From Chitinophaga rhizosphaerae (GTDB lineage: Bacteria; Bacteroidota; Bacteroidia; Chitinophagales; Chitinophagaceae), in NCBI RefSeq assembly GCF_003958645.1, contig NZ_RXLO01000001.1, positions 124,001 through 188,000 of the forward strand: a DNA stretch of 64,000 nt, in the 5' to 3' direction. Each line of letters starts with the position of its first letter. Positions within the stretch are counted from its first letter, which is position 1. This document shows, one piece after another, positions 53,208 through 61,841 of this stretch. Both the position numbers and the translations under genes were made by a program. Below the pieces are notes generated by a model. It ran no database searches, was not told the DNA's origin, and saw nothing but the letters and a program-made list of their open reading frames with translations.

Positions 53208-53409
53208 GATCGGAATGATTTACGGCAAAAGTCGCCCCACGGGCCCGGCGCGCCGCCGATTTATCCACGAATCGCCGGATGAAGGGGTTGAGTTGTGGAA
53301 TTCCGGCAAAGCGGGGAACCGATCGTGGCAAACCCGCTACATAACCCGCCGCATCTTACGGCTGTTCTTCCGTGGCATGGTTATTTCGGCATTTTCTGAA
53401 ACGAACACC

Positions 53410-53856
53410 ATGAAAAAGCAACCCGGCATCCCCGATAGAAACCTGGACGATCAGCTGCCGCCGTCCGAAGAAACCAGTATGGAACTCCCGGAAGTAAAAT
53501 ATATTCCCGGGCAGGAACATATCCACGTGCTCCCAACAGGGGATTCGGCCGACACTGCCACGTCTCCCGCCGACGAGGAAGAAGAAACGGATGACGATCT
53601 GGACCTGGATGGTGACGATAACGTTACCGACCAGGAACGCCGCCTCCTGGATGATGCCGCCAGCTCGGACCCGGATTATGAAGACGAACGACACCTGCAC
53701 GAGGCCCTCCCCGACGATACGGACGACGACGGCGACCCGCTCAATGAAGACGATGCACTCGACGTTCCCGGCAGTGAAGACGACGACGAAGCGGAGGACA
53801 TCGGCTCGGAAGACGAAGAAAACAACGGATTCAGCATCGACAAGAACAGCGATTGA
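53410..53856 (+). CDS. Acidic, probably disordered protein of unknown function
   Basis: A 148-residue protein starting at the ATG at 53410 (longer in-frame starts overlap the START gene region). After a short N-terminal part (MKKQPGIPDRNLDDQLPPSE, then VKYIPGQEHIHVLPTG) it is dominated by Asp and Glu, with runs such as DEEEETDDDLDLDGDD and PDDTDDDGDPLNEDDALD. Very low complexity and few hydrophobic residues indicate intrinsic disorder, with possible cation binding. No family recognised. An antisense frame of similar length is a mirror of the GAC/GAA codons and was not called. Confidence 0.6.
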   Translation: MKKQPGIPDRNLDDQLPPSEETSMELPEVKYIPGQEHIHVLPTGDSADTATSPADEEEETDDDLDLDGDDNVTDQERRLLDDAASSDPDYEDERHLHEALPDDTDDDGDPLNEDDALDVPGSEDDDEAEDIGSEDEENNGFSIDKNSD

Positions 53857-54024
53857 TCCGTTGGAGGCGCGTATGCGGACCCGCCGCCGCCCAGGCCGCA
53901 AATGCCCGGCCTGGCAAATGATGGCCTGAAAGCGGTCTTCACGTACCTGCAATCCGTGAAGCCGGCGCAGAACGTGGTGCCGCAACCGGCGAGCCCGCCG
54001 CAGATGGCAGCGTATTACCGCTAA
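53857..54024 (+). pseudogene. Remnant of a c-type cytochrome C-terminus
   Basis: Directly after the acidic protein's stop, the same frame reads on for 56 codons to a TAA. The end reads LKAVFTYLQSVKPAQNVVPQP then PPQM, which matches the C-terminal helix and Pro-rich tail of class I cytochrome c proteins. The heme-binding part is absent, and the piece has no proper start (the ATG at 53902 is internal). A hairpin terminator lies 20 bases later. It looks like the tail of a deleted cytochrome gene. Confidence 0.5.
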
Positions 54025-54044
54025 GTATGCTTGTGTTGAAATGG

Positions 54045-54073
54045 AAAATCCGCAGTACTGCTGCGGATTTTTT
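54045..54073. terminator. Bidirectional terminator between remnant and DUF2147 gene
   Basis: AAATCCGCAG and CTGCGGATTT form a 10-bp stem around TACTG, with T-run after it and A-run before. It overlaps the end of the minus-strand DUF2147 gene. Confidence 0.78.
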
Positions 54074-54509
54074 ATTCGGCGCGCGTCCAGACGGTGGTGC
54101 GGCCGAAGAGCGGGGCGCCGACGTATCCGCGGATATCCAGCGTATTGCCTTTGATTTTCATTTTGCTGCTGTAGGTTTTGCCGCTTTTGGGGTCGTAGAT
54201 CTTTCCGTCTTCCCATTCCTGGTCGTCTGCGTCATATTCGAAACCGGTGAGGATCACCAGGCCCTGCAGCGGTCGGCCGCGGAGGGACGAATTGGTGTTC
54301 TTGGCATCGCGGCGCGGTGTTTTGCCGTCGGCCTCCAGCGGGTGGGCCATCCAGATGAGTTTGCCGAAGTATTTGCCGCCGTTTTTATATATCTGGACTT
54401 TCGCGTCTTTCTCTTCGTTGAGCCACACGCCATTGGCCGCATCTGCCTGGGCTTTTGCGGCGGAGTGTATGGTGAAAGTGAAGATGATCGCGGCAAATAT
54501 TGCTTTCAT
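54072..54509 (-). CDS. Secreted DUF2147 domain protein
   Basis: A 145-residue protein with a signal peptide (MKAIFAAIIFTFTIHSAAKAQ). The DUF2147 signature is clear: GVWLNEEKDAKVQIYKNGGKYFGKLIW, then GLVILTGFEYDADDQEWEDGKIYDPKSGKTYSSKMKIKGNTLDIRGYVG, ending in TTVWTR. The family folds as a small lipocalin-like beta barrel in the periplasm; function unknown. Monocistronic. Confidence 0.92.
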   Translation of the reverse strand: MKAIFAAIIFTFTIHSAAKAQADAANGVWLNEEKDAKVQIYKNGGKYFGKLIWMAHPLEADGKTPRRDAKNTNSSLRGRPLQGLVILTGFEYDADDQEWEDGKIYDPKSGKTYSSKMKIKGNTLDIRGYVGAPLFGRTTVWTRAE

Positions 54510-54565
54510 GATGCATGGTTTTGATGCCCGATGAGGCGGCCTTTGCTGTTTTATGACAAGCGCGG

Positions 54566-54778
54566 TTATTCTTCGCCGGCCGAATAATCGAGAATATCTC
54601 CCGGTTTACAGTTCAACTCGCGGCAAAGGGCTTCGAGGGTTTCGAAGCGGATGCCTTTCACCTTGCCGGTTTTGAGCAAGCTGAGGTTGGTGACGGAAAT
54701 ATCGATCCGCGCCGCAAGATCTTTCAACGAGATCTTGTTTTTCGCCATTTCCACGTCCAGATTAACAATGATCGCCAT
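54566..54778 (-). CDS. Small Cro/C1-type HTH regulator (YozG-like)
   Basis: A 70-residue DNA-binding protein; the ATG at 54778 is used since the upstream extension only copies the neighbour in another frame. The HTH reads NKISLKDLAARIDISVTNLSLLKTGKVKGIRFETLEALCRELNCKPGDIL (about 13-62). The start overlaps the stop of the DUF2975 gene by one base (TAATG), so the pair is translationally coupled. Such DUF2975-HTH pairs are common and the regulator probably controls its own operon. Confidence 0.9.
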   Translation of the reverse strand: MAIIVNLDVEMAKNKISLKDLAARIDISVTNLSLLKTGKVKGIRFETLEALCRELNCKPGDILDYSAGEE

Positions 54779-55392
54779 TATACAAAAGCTTCGTTTTCCT
54801 GTTGCAGTTGCATTCCGTAACGGAAAATATCTACCATGATGTAGATGATCGCCGCAACAGCGATGTAAGGTAAACCAAAATTCCAATTCATGTGGAAGTT
54901 GCGCTCCGCCGCGGGGATGTAGGCGTTTGCGACCTCCGCCTGGGCAACGCTCAGCAGGAAGTTATATGGTGCCAGCAGGCCGATGAAAAGTGCGATATAC
55001 CGGAGCCGGCGGATGGATTCGCCGGTGAAGGGGCTTTGCCGGTTCAGCGAACGGAAAACAAGGCGAAGGTTGTAAATGGCGGCAATGACGAGGAATTCAA
55101 ACAGGAAGAAAAACACGAAGGAATAAACCCGGTAAAGATTATTGACCGGAAGGAACATCTTCAGTTGCACGTCCTGCGTTTCCATTTCGCCGCCGGGCAC
55201 CCCGATTACGGAAAGCGGGGTGTTCAAGCGCACGATGGCGCTGAAATTGAATTTCGTTCCGCCAAACATAGACGCCGCCAGGTAGCAAAGCCCGATGGCG
55301 GCCAAAACGAAATTGAGGTACCAGCAAATGTTCACGATCCAGCGCATGGCGTGGAAGAAACGGTTGCGGGATACAGGAGGTGTGTAGCGCAT
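54778..55392 (-). CDS. DUF2975 membrane protein
   Basis: A 204-residue integral membrane protein with four hydrophobic segments at about 18-40, 88-110, 130-150 and 172-192, matching DUF2975 (for example FRSLNRQSPFTGESIRRLRYIALFIG between segments 2 and 3). Function unknown; the coupled HTH protein is its constant partner in other genomes. A longer periplasmic loop lies at 42-85. Confidence 0.88.
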   Translation of the reverse strand: MRYTPPVSRNRFFHAMRWIVNICWYLNFVLAAIGLCYLAASMFGGTKFNFSAIVRLNTPLSVIGVPGGEMETQDVQLKMFLPVNNLYRVYSFVFFFLFEFLVIAAIYNLRLVFRSLNRQSPFTGESIRRLRYIALFIGLLAPYNFLLSVAQAEVANAYIPAAERNFHMNWNFGLPYIAVAAIIYIMVDIFRYGMQLQQENEAFV

Positions 55393-55403
55393 ACAGGATG
55401 GAA

Positions 55404-55973
55404 TCAGATGTTACGTAAGATAAAGATATACAAAGTGCAGATCACCGCCTCACCGGCCAGCAGGGCAGGGAGGAATTTCCGCAGGGGGATTTTCAACGTA
55501 CCGGCCACATAGCAAACCAGGTCGGTAGGGGCAACCGGCGCAAAGGCCCATAAGGCTACGAACCACTGGCCGTACGGCCCCTGCAGCCGCAGCCGCATGC
55601 GCTCCGTTTTTTCGGGATAATGCTTTTCGAACCACGCCGCCAGGCCCAGCCAGCCCGAGAGGTGGTATAACATCCACGACACCACGGCGATAGACGCCAG
55701 GAACACGCCCAGCAGTAGCCAGGGCTCGTTGCGGAACAGGAGGATGCCCGCTGCCAGGAACGGCGTTCCGGGAATGAGGGCCACGCCGCGCGCCACGCAA
55801 ATGGCGAAGAACACGGCGACCGTCCATCCGGGATAGCGCCCCACGAATGCCGTGAGGTCTTCGGTAGAGAAGCGTTGCGCAAATACCACATACAGCGCAA
55901 TAGCGGCCAGCAGTACCGATACCTTGATGATCCGGAGCATGCGGCCGGTTGCGGAAGTGTCATTTCTGGGCAT
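55404..55973 (-). CDS. VTT/TVP38 family membrane protein
   Basis: A 189-residue inner-membrane protein with about five hydrophobic segments. The VTT (SNARE-associated/DedA-like) motif area reads VARGVALIPGTPFLAAGILLFRNEPW (about 60-85) and PYGQWFVALWAFAPVAPTDLVCYVAG (about 137-162). Family members are thought to be lipid scramblases or flippases. It overlaps the methyltransferase gene by 14 bases, so a joint role in lipid modification is plausible. Confidence 0.87.
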   Translation of the reverse strand: MPRNDTSATGRMLRIIKVSVLLAAIALYVVFAQRFSTEDLTAFVGRYPGWTVAVFFAICVARGVALIPGTPFLAAGILLFRNEPWLLLGVFLASIAVVSWMLYHLSGWLGLAAWFEKHYPEKTERMRLRLQGPYGQWFVALWAFAPVAPTDLVCYVAGTLKIPLRKFLPALLAGEAVICTLYIFILRNI

Positions 55974-56496
55974 AGTAAATGAATGCGGGTGGGATGTTAA
56001 GCAGTGTGAAACCGTAGCAAACCGCGGGAAACCGCTGGCGGATGGCGGTAATATCTTTCAGGGAATACTGGAACTGGATGAAGAACCCCCCGGGCTTGAG
56101 CGCCTTGTGGCAACGCTCGAGCAGTTGGGATTTGGTGCCGGCGTCGAGGTTGGCGAGCGGGATGCCGCTGAGGATGTAGTCGGCCGAATCATCGGGGATA
56201 TACGCCGGAAGGCGCAGTACGTCGGCATTGTGGTGAGATGCGCGCCGGTCTTTGACGGCCGACAGGATGCGGTACAATTCCGGGTTTATTTCAAAGGAAG
56301 CAAGGGTGGAAGCGGGGCTCATGCGGCCAAGCAAATGCCTGGTCATGACGCCCGTGCCTGCTCCCAATTCCACAATGGATAAGGGTTTCTGGAACTGGAT
56401 GATGTCGGTCATCCGCGCCGTCAGCGCCGGCGAGCTCTCCACGACGGAACCCGTTTGCCGTAAATTCCGCCATGCCGCTTTGAGGAAGGTATACAT
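55960..56496 (-). CDS. Class I SAM-dependent methyltransferase (phospholipid or rRNA-dimethylase-like)
   Basis: A 178-residue methyltransferase. SAM motif I is SIVELGAGTGVMTRHLL (about 40-56), followed by ASFEINPELYRIL and ADYILSGIPLANL. The IVELGAGTG form and SGIPL resemble PmtA-type phospholipid N-methyltransferases and KsgA-like enzymes. Overlaps the VTT gene by 14 bases; the promoter at 56550 precedes it. The lipid branch is favoured by the VTT partner, but substrate is inferred. Confidence 0.85.
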   Translation of the reverse strand: MYTFLKAAWRNLRQTGSVVESSPALTARMTDIIQFQKPLSIVELGAGTGVMTRHLLGRMSPASTLASFEINPELYRILSAVKDRRASHHNADVLRLPAYIPDDSADYILSGIPLANLDAGTKSQLLERCHKALKPGGFFIQFQYSLKDITAIRQRFPAVCYGFTLLNIPPAFIYYAQK

Positions 56497-56549
56497 AACG
56501 AGGTAGAGGTTTGATTATAACATGAAGGTAAAGCTGTATTTTCATTAAA

Positions 56550-56557
56550 CAAAAATA
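56550..56557 (-). promoter_or_regulatory. Promoter -7 element TATTTTTG for the methyltransferase-VTT operon
   Basis: On the minus strand TATTTTTG fits TAnnTTTG exactly, giving a leader of about 50 bases. Just upstream, TTTACGTAAA at 56560-56569 and a tandem ACGTAAA (56563-56576) occupy the region where a regulator could bind. Confidence 0.5.
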
Positions 56558-56740
56558 AATTTACGTAAAACGTAAAATGTGTGATGAAATGCATAAATCT
56601 GGGACAAAGGGACGAACCCCGGGCCGGAATGGTCCGTACAGGATAACGAGGCACATTATAAATGCAGAAGCCGCTGTACATTGGGATGCCTAACTGAAGA
56701 AGGGAATAGGTGAAGCGGCAGGAATCCGCACGATTTTAAC

Positions 56741-56748
56741 TAATTTCG
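56741..56748 (+). promoter_or_regulatory. Promoter-like element TAATTTCG for the thioesterase
   Basis: One base off TAnnTTTG, 19 bases before the ATG at 56768; gives a very short leader as for several other genes here. Confidence 0.35.
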
Positions 56749-56767
56749 CGCCAAAACCGGAGCGTAC

Positions 56768-57166
56768 ATGAATTTTTATACCAGGAAATGGGTGAAACCG
56801 GAAGACCTCAACGCCCACGGCACCCTCTTCGGCGGCAGCCTCCTCCGATGGATCGATGAAGAAGCCGCCATCTATGCCATCATCCAACTCGGCACCAACC
56901 GGTGCGTCACCAAATACATGTCCGAAATCAATTTCATCAACTCCGCCCGCCAGGGAGATATCGTGGAACTCGGTATCAAAGCCACGCATTTCGGGCGAAC
57001 GTCCATCACGCTCACCTGTGAAGTCCGCAACAAAATCACCCATAAATCCATCCTCACTATCGATAAGATCGTGTTCGTCAGCGTAGACGAAAACGGTGTT
57101 CCCAAACCCCACGGCCGTACGGAAATCACCTACACCGATGAGCGCCTGCGCGAAGAACCGCTCTGA
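56768..57166 (+). CDS. Hotdog-fold acyl-CoA thioesterase (YciA/BFIT-type)
   Basis: A 132-residue thioesterase that cleaves acyl-CoA. The hotdog core has NAHGTLFGGSLLRWIDEEAA (about 17-36), where Asp/Glu after the helix supply the family's active-site acid, then SEINFINSARQGDIVELGIKATHFGRTSITL. Short and basic at the end (TYTDERLREEPL). Probably a hexamer or tetramer in the cytosol. Monocistronic. Confidence 0.9.
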   Translation: MNFYTRKWVKPEDLNAHGTLFGGSLLRWIDEEAAIYAIIQLGTNRCVTKYMSEINFINSARQGDIVELGIKATHFGRTSITLTCEVRNKITHKSILTIDKIVFVSVDENGVPKPHGRTEITYTDERLREEPL

Positions 57167-57522
57167 TCGTCAAACGTTCCAGGCACAACAAATCCCCGTT
57201 ATGCAGAAAATCCCGCTCGATGGCGGAACTGGCACGGCTGGCGCCTGTCGTGTTTCGATGTTTTCGTTCGCATCATACTTCCGGTTTTCGAACGGTCCGT
57301 CTTCCCATTCCTGCTGCTGAACGAGCGCGGAATAAGCGTTGGCGGGAAGGAGCGCGCGCATCGGGAAAATGTAACGACGTCGCAAAGGTAAGCCCGCACT
57401 ATCCGGCCGCTTGTCATATAAACAGGTGCCGCCGCTCGACGAATGGATAAAATAAAAATCGTTGGCGCATGGGGGTAGGTTGCAGTGTCAGTGCCGTTCA
57501 GGATACGCAACGCTTTCCGGGA
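57167..57522. other. Gap with no supported gene
   Basis: About 355 bases. Overlapping minus-strand frames exist (for example 57170-57385, which contains QEWEDGPFENRKYDANENIE) but they lack a plausible start or a known pattern. A decayed fragment is possible. I see no RNA or promoter that is convincing. Confidence 0.4.
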
Positions 57523-58257
57523 TCAAACTTTCCCGATGCGCAGCAGGATGGGGAAATGCACTTCCCGCTCGGCGGGCTCGCCCCATGCGGCTTTCAGATC
57601 GGTGGAAATGAGTGCCACGGGATCGTGCTGTTCTGCTTTCATGTAATGTTGTACGGCAGACCAGGTGGAGAGATATCCGGCCAGGTGCCCCCAGCTCCAG
57701 GTTTCCGTATGTGCGAAATATGGCGTCGGGAAGGCAGGATAGGGGAATGGGATGGTCATGTAGTTTTCATCGACGTATTTCCGCTCGCGGTCCCAGTATT
57801 GGCCCAACACATCCACATACAACCTGCGGATCACCGCATCGATCTCCGGCGTGATATGCAGCAATCCATACCCCATCACGGCCAGGATGCCGCCGGGTTT
57901 CAGCGTGCGGTTCACTTCGCGGTAAAACGCTTCGAAATCGAACCAGTGGATGGCTTGCGCCACGGTCACCAGGTCGAACGAGCCGTCCGGGAAATCCGTT
58001 CTTTCGGCTGGCTGCAACGTATAGCGGATGTTGGGGTGTGGCCGGGCCTTGTCGAGCTGCTGGCGACTGATGTCTGTCGCCGCTACATGGCGGAAATCGG
58101 CCGCGAGTTTTTCCGCGACCTGTCCGTTACCCGTACCGCAATCCCAGGCACTTTCCGTTCCGGGTACGATGGACAGGAGGAATTGAAAGAGTTCGTCGGG
58201 GTAATGGGGCCGGAATTTGACATAATCCCCGGACTGTTCTGAAAAAACATCTTTCAT
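57523..58257 (-). CDS. Class I SAM-dependent methyltransferase
   Basis: A 244-residue methyltransferase of the generic Methyltransf_11/25 type. The start at 58257 (MKDVFSEQSGDYVKFRPHYPDELFQFLLS) is used; the N-terminal extension upstream is not family-like. SAM motifs: WDCGTGNGQVAEKL (about 40-53), AATDISRQQLDKA, and ERTDFPDGSFDLVTVAQAIHWFDFEAFYREVNRTLKPGG. The AQAIHWFD element is typical of the family that includes yeast TMT1-like enzymes. Substrate unknown. Confidence 0.9.
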   Translation of the reverse strand: MKDVFSEQSGDYVKFRPHYPDELFQFLLSIVPGTESAWDCGTGNGQVAEKLAADFRHVAATDISRQQLDKARPHPNIRYTLQPAERTDFPDGSFDLVTVAQAIHWFDFEAFYREVNRTLKPGGILAVMGYGLLHITPEIDAVIRRLYVDVLGQYWDRERKYVDENYMTIPFPYPAFPTPYFAHTETWSWGHLAGYLSTWSAVQHYMKAEQHDPVALISTDLKAAWGEPAEREVHFPILLRIGKV

Positions 58258-58379
58258 GGGGCGAGATTTGTACAAAAGTACGCAATCCGCCGCAACGAAA
58301 CTTCGCGTGGGCGAATTCGTGATTTCCGTCACATGCAAGTTGGGGAAAGGGGCCTAACTTGGCGGGCTAAACGGTTTCT

Positions 58380-59438
58380 ATGCGACCAAATACCATTACC
58401 GATATGTTGGGGATCAGGTACCCCGTATTCCAGGGCCCCATGGGCGCGGGACTATCCACGCCTGCGTTGGTGGCCGCCGTAACGAACGCAGGCGGGCTTG
58501 GCGGGTACGGGGCTTATACCCTGCAACCGGCAGAGATCCGCGAATTGGGTGCACGGGTGGGGCAACTGACCGCCGGGCCCTGGAACCTCAACCTCTGGGT
58601 GTCCGACATCGATCCCGCACTGGAGAACTATACGGAAGCGGCGTTCGATATGGTGAAATCTTTGTTCCGCCCCGTGTTCGATGAACTGGGAATTCCCGTT
58701 CCTTCCCCAAAAATTACCATCGAAAGTAAATTCGCACTCCAGGCGGAGGCCATGCTGGCCGTAAAACCTGCGGTTTTCAGTTTCGTTTTCGGCATACCGG
58801 ACGAAGCTATTTTGCGGGAATGCCGCCGGCAGGGGATCGTAACGGCCGGTGCGGCCACTACGCTCGATGAAGCCCTGGCGCTGGAAGCGGCGGGTGTGGA
58901 TGTGATCGTGGCGGCGGGCTTCGAGGCGGGCGGGCACCGGCCCAGTTTCCTGGAAAAAGCGGAGGATTCGCTGCATGGAACGTTCGCACTTGTCCAAAAG
59001 TTGCGCTGGAAGGTGCGCAAACCCATTGTGGCGGCGGGCGGCATCGCAGACGCGGCGGGCGTGGAAGCGGCCCTGCGGCTGGGAGCGGCGGCCGTTCAGG
59101 TGGGGACGGCTTTCCTGGCCTGTGAAGAATCCGGAGCTTCGGCCGCGTATCGCGACAGGTTGTTTTCACCGGCCGCACAGTATACGGAGTTGACGCGCGC
59201 GTACACGGGGCGCCTGGCCCGCGCGGTGCGCACACAACTGCCTGCGCGCTTTGCCGGCATGGAACACGAGCTGGCGCCTTTTCCCTTACAATCCCAATTG
59301 ATGGCGCCCGTTCGCCAAACGGCACTCGAATCCGGTCAACTGGAATACTCCGCCGTTTGGGCAGGACAAAATGCCGGAAACCTCCATCACCGTAAAGCCC
59401 CTGACCTGATGGAGGAGCTGACTTCCCTTTGGCGGTAG
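58380..59438 (+). CDS. Nitronate monooxygenase family flavoprotein
   Basis: A 352-residue FMN-dependent TIM-barrel enzyme (2-nitropropane dioxygenase family) that oxidises nitronates. Motifs: GIRYPVFQGPMGAGLSTPALVAAVTNAGGLGGYGAY (about 8-42), then AGFEAGGHRPSF with the conserved His, KPIVAAGGIADAAGVEAALRLGAAAVQVGTAFLACEES. Length is normal for the class. Monocistronic, divergent from the methyltransferase. Confidence 0.92.
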   Translation: MRPNTITDMLGIRYPVFQGPMGAGLSTPALVAAVTNAGGLGGYGAYTLQPAEIRELGARVGQLTAGPWNLNLWVSDIDPALENYTEAAFDMVKSLFRPVFDELGIPVPSPKITIESKFALQAEAMLAVKPAVFSFVFGIPDEAILRECRRQGIVTAGAATTLDEALALEAAGVDVIVAAGFEAGGHRPSFLEKAEDSLHGTFALVQKLRWKVRKPIVAAGGIADAAGVEAALRLGAAAVQVGTAFLACEESGASAAYRDRLFSPAAQYTELTRAYTGRLARAVRTQLPARFAGMEHELAPFPLQSQLMAPVRQTALESGQLEYSAVWAGQNAGNLHHRKAPDLMEELTSLWR

Positions 59439-59571
59439 ATTAACTCGATAAGTTTGGTTTGCCGTATCAGGGGATGGGCCCCCGAGGTTGCGCGGCGGCG
59501 GCCGGTCATTCCGCGAAATGCCCGCGGCGGCGCCTCACACGAAAGTTTCTTTCAGATTGGAAGTTGCTGAT

Positions 59572-59579
59572 TATCTTTG
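59572..59579 (+). promoter_or_regulatory. Promoter -7 element TATCTTTG
   Basis: Exact match to TAnnTTTG, 46 bases before the ATG at 59626. Its position inside the longer frame (from 59488) supports the downstream start. Confidence 0.55.
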
Positions 59580-59625
59580 CGGAACGTTTGGCCCAAATGA
59601 ATGTTCAACAAATAATCCCTTACAT

Positions 59626-61260
59626 ATGAAATGTATCTTAACCAGCCTGCTTTTGCTGGTGCAATTGGCAGCTTACCCGCAATTCCGGGAAATAGCCACC
59701 AGTAAATCGTTCCAGGAGCCGGAAGACGGATTCGCCCGCATTATCCAGATGAAGAATGGCTACACCGTGCTGGCCGTCATCGATCTCAAAAAAGGGATCG
59801 ACATCAAGATTTACGACGAAAAACATAAACAGAAGGTCGCCAAAAACATCCGGCCCAAATTCGGCAGGCTGAAAGCCGGTAATGTGGAAGCCATGTTCGA
59901 GATCAAAGGGAACGTGGTGTTCCTCGTCCGCGAAGTTCAGGACAAAGCGCCCGTGCTGCACCGGCTCGTGGTAAATGGTGTGAACGGCAGTATTGTTAAT
60001 GAGGAAACCATCGGTGAACTGAAGAAGATGAACATGGGGCATGGTTATGCCATGGCTTTCGGAGGTGTTGCGATGCCGGATTTCTACTCGGAAAAAGACC
60101 CGAACAGCGATCAGTACGCCGTAGCCCTGTTCAACAGCTTCGAAAGCGACCGTAGCAAACGCCTGGAATTGGTGATATACGACGGCGATCATAAAGAGCT
60201 GGCCCGTGCATTCTATAAATCACCGAAAGAAAAGTACAAGTATATCAATTATATGGACATGACCTTCGTAGGCAATACGGTCTATTGCCTGGGTTATGCG
60301 CGCAATACCCGCGCCAGCGGCGGAAAGGAGAACACGGTAATCATGGCTGAACTGAAGGCGGGAGATGCTGATATGAAATTGACGGAGCTGAAGTTCACTC
60401 ACGATCAGGACCTCAAGAAAGGCATGCTGCGCTACAACGCCACTACCAACAAGATCATGCTCCTCGCATTCGCGCCCTATAAAAACAGCGACGGCCGCGG
60501 CGAGCTCTGGCTCTTCCATATGGACCCCGCCAATCTGACCGCCAAGGTACACGACGAAATCTATCCCATCGCCATCCAGAACAAGGCCACGGCCGTTTTC
60601 GGACGAAGGGAGAAATTCACCGGCACGCCTGTGAATATGTTCGTTTATAAAGACGGCAGCTACACCATTGCCCTGGAGGAAATCCGCCAGGTTACACATA
60701 CTTCCACCAGCATGCCCGGCGTGGGCGGAACGGGTGCTTCCTTCGGCGTCTCCAGGTCCAGTAGCAGGACCTTCACCATCGTAGAACACCTCGGCCTGAT
60801 GCACTTCACGGCCGATCGCAAGCTGGCCAATAATTGGTATCTGCCCAAGGACCATCATATGTGGTCTGCCCACCCGCCCACCTTCTATCACCGCCAGCGC
60901 GAAGGCCGCGCCGTGATGCTGAACGACGGCGACCAGTACAAAACCTTTACGCTGCTGCGCTCAAAAGGCAAGGAATTCGTGCTGTACAACGACGTGGAGG
61001 AGAATGACAAACGCATCGAGAAAGGGAAGGACCCCCAACAGGTAAAAGGTCTCAAAGCCTGCGATGCGTTCTACTTCCCTCTGGAAAAAGAAATGATCCC
61101 TGTCCGGACGTTCCTTTTTGGTGAAAGCACCGGCCGAAAAGACCATCGCCTGGCACTGACGCCCATTTCGGACTTCAACGAAGACCAGAATATTTTTGTG
61201 ACCCTTCGCCTCGATATCCACCAGGCCAAACAGGTACATCTCGTTTGGATGGAACCTTGA
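59626..61260 (+). CDS. Secreted protein of unknown function
   Basis: A 544-residue protein starting at the ATG at 59626, with a signal peptide (MKCILTSLLLLVQLAAYPQ). The body is beta-rich, with repeated short strands interspersed with charged turns (FEIKGNVVFLVREVQDKAPVL, YAVALFNSFESDRSKRLELVIYDGDHK, NIFVTLRLDIHQAKQVHLVWME), suggesting a propeller or sandwich repeats, but I recognise no family. A Gly/Ser-rich stretch lies at about 364-382. It ends in a hairpin terminator. The promoter at 59572 supports the start. Confidence 0.7.
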   Translation: MKCILTSLLLLVQLAAYPQFREIATSKSFQEPEDGFARIIQMKNGYTVLAVIDLKKGIDIKIYDEKHKQKVAKNIRPKFGRLKAGNVEAMFEIKGNVVFLVREVQDKAPVLHRLVVNGVNGSIVNEETIGELKKMNMGHGYAMAFGGVAMPDFYSEKDPNSDQYAVALFNSFESDRSKRLELVIYDGDHKELARAFYKSPKEKYKYINYMDMTFVGNTVYCLGYARNTRASGGKENTVIMAELKAGDADMKLTELKFTHDQDLKKGMLRYNATTNKIMLLAFAPYKNSDGRGELWLFHMDPANLTAKVHDEIYPIAIQNKATAVFGRREKFTGTPVNMFVYKDGSYTIALEEIRQVTHTSTSMPGVGGTGASFGVSRSSSRTFTIVEHLGLMHFTADRKLANNWYLPKDHHMWSAHPPTFYHRQREGRAVMLNDGDQYKTFTLLRSKGKEFVLYNDVEENDKRIEKGKDPQQVKGLKACDAFYFPLEKEMIPVRTFLFGESTGRKDHRLALTPISDFNEDQNIFVTLRLDIHQAKQVHLVWMEP

Positions 61261-61295
61261 TCCGGTAAGGATTTGAGGGATGAGAAACAACCAGG

Positions 61296-61331
61296 AAGAC
61301 CGGCGGACGCACGTTTCGCCGGTCTTTTTTT
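61296..61331 (+). terminator. Terminator after the secreted unknown protein
   Basis: AAGACCGGCG and CGCCGGTCTT form a perfect 10-bp stem around GACGCACGTTT, followed by TTTTTTT. Confidence 0.85.
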
Positions 61332-61560
61332 ATTTGTGGGAAACTATTTCCGCACCTCGGAAAACAAGGCCTATGTTTTGCAAAAAAGATTATCTATTTT
61401 TATTTCAATAGCTACAGTGTGGACGAAATTTCCCACCTGGGGCGCTGTCAAAATGTCTATTGTGAAAAAGTTAACCGGTTAATTTTCAAATACTTAAATA
61501 TTCACCCCAACATTCAGGCCTACTATTTGTTATTTAACGAACAACACAACGCTGAACCTT

Positions 61561-61830
61561 ATGATACACGAGCAGTATACCATTATCCGCAACCTAATCT
61601 GGGAAAACAAAATCACGACGTATCAGGAGTTATACCTTGCAGTTCCGCTGCATGAGCTCAGCCGCGACACCCATATTTCGGAATCGCAGCTGCGCGAATG
61701 GTTTACGGACATCGGCAGTGTTTCTGTCGAAGACGTGAAACAGTTGTCGGAACTGCTGGAAATACCGGAATACCGGATGATGCGCATCATTGTCGCCACA
61801 CAGCGATTGCAGCAGTCACAACTGAATTAG
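61561..61830 (+). CDS. Small HTH-like protein of unknown function
   Basis: An 89-residue protein. Two helical blocks, YTIIRNLIWENKITTYQELYLAVP and THISESQLREWFTDIGSVSVEDVKQLSELLEI, have the length and charge pattern of helix-turn-helix units (the second resembles an HTH with a SESQLREWF recognition-like helix). Cytoplasmic, no metal site. Followed at once by a terminator. Probable regulator, unconfirmed; a shadow frame upstream adds nothing. Confidence 0.55.
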   Translation: MIHEQYTIIRNLIWENKITTYQELYLAVPLHELSRDTHISESQLREWFTDIGSVSVEDVKQLSELLEIPEYRMMRIIVATQRLQQSQLN

Positions 61831-61841
61831 CCGATAAAATT

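Noticed and set aside
53356..54216. 286-residue minus-strand frame opposite the acidic protein
   Set aside because: Ile/Val/Arg runs are the mirror of Asp/Glu codons, and it crosses a terminator and another gene.
54566..56496. HTH, VTT and methyltransferase genes as a defence island
   Set aside because: The HTH belongs to the common DUF2975 pair and the methyltransferase is not of a restriction type; no nuclease or toxin is nearby.
57199..57510. 103-residue minus-strand frame after the thioesterase
   Set aside because: No coding style, no plausible start region and overlapping alternative frames of equal quality.
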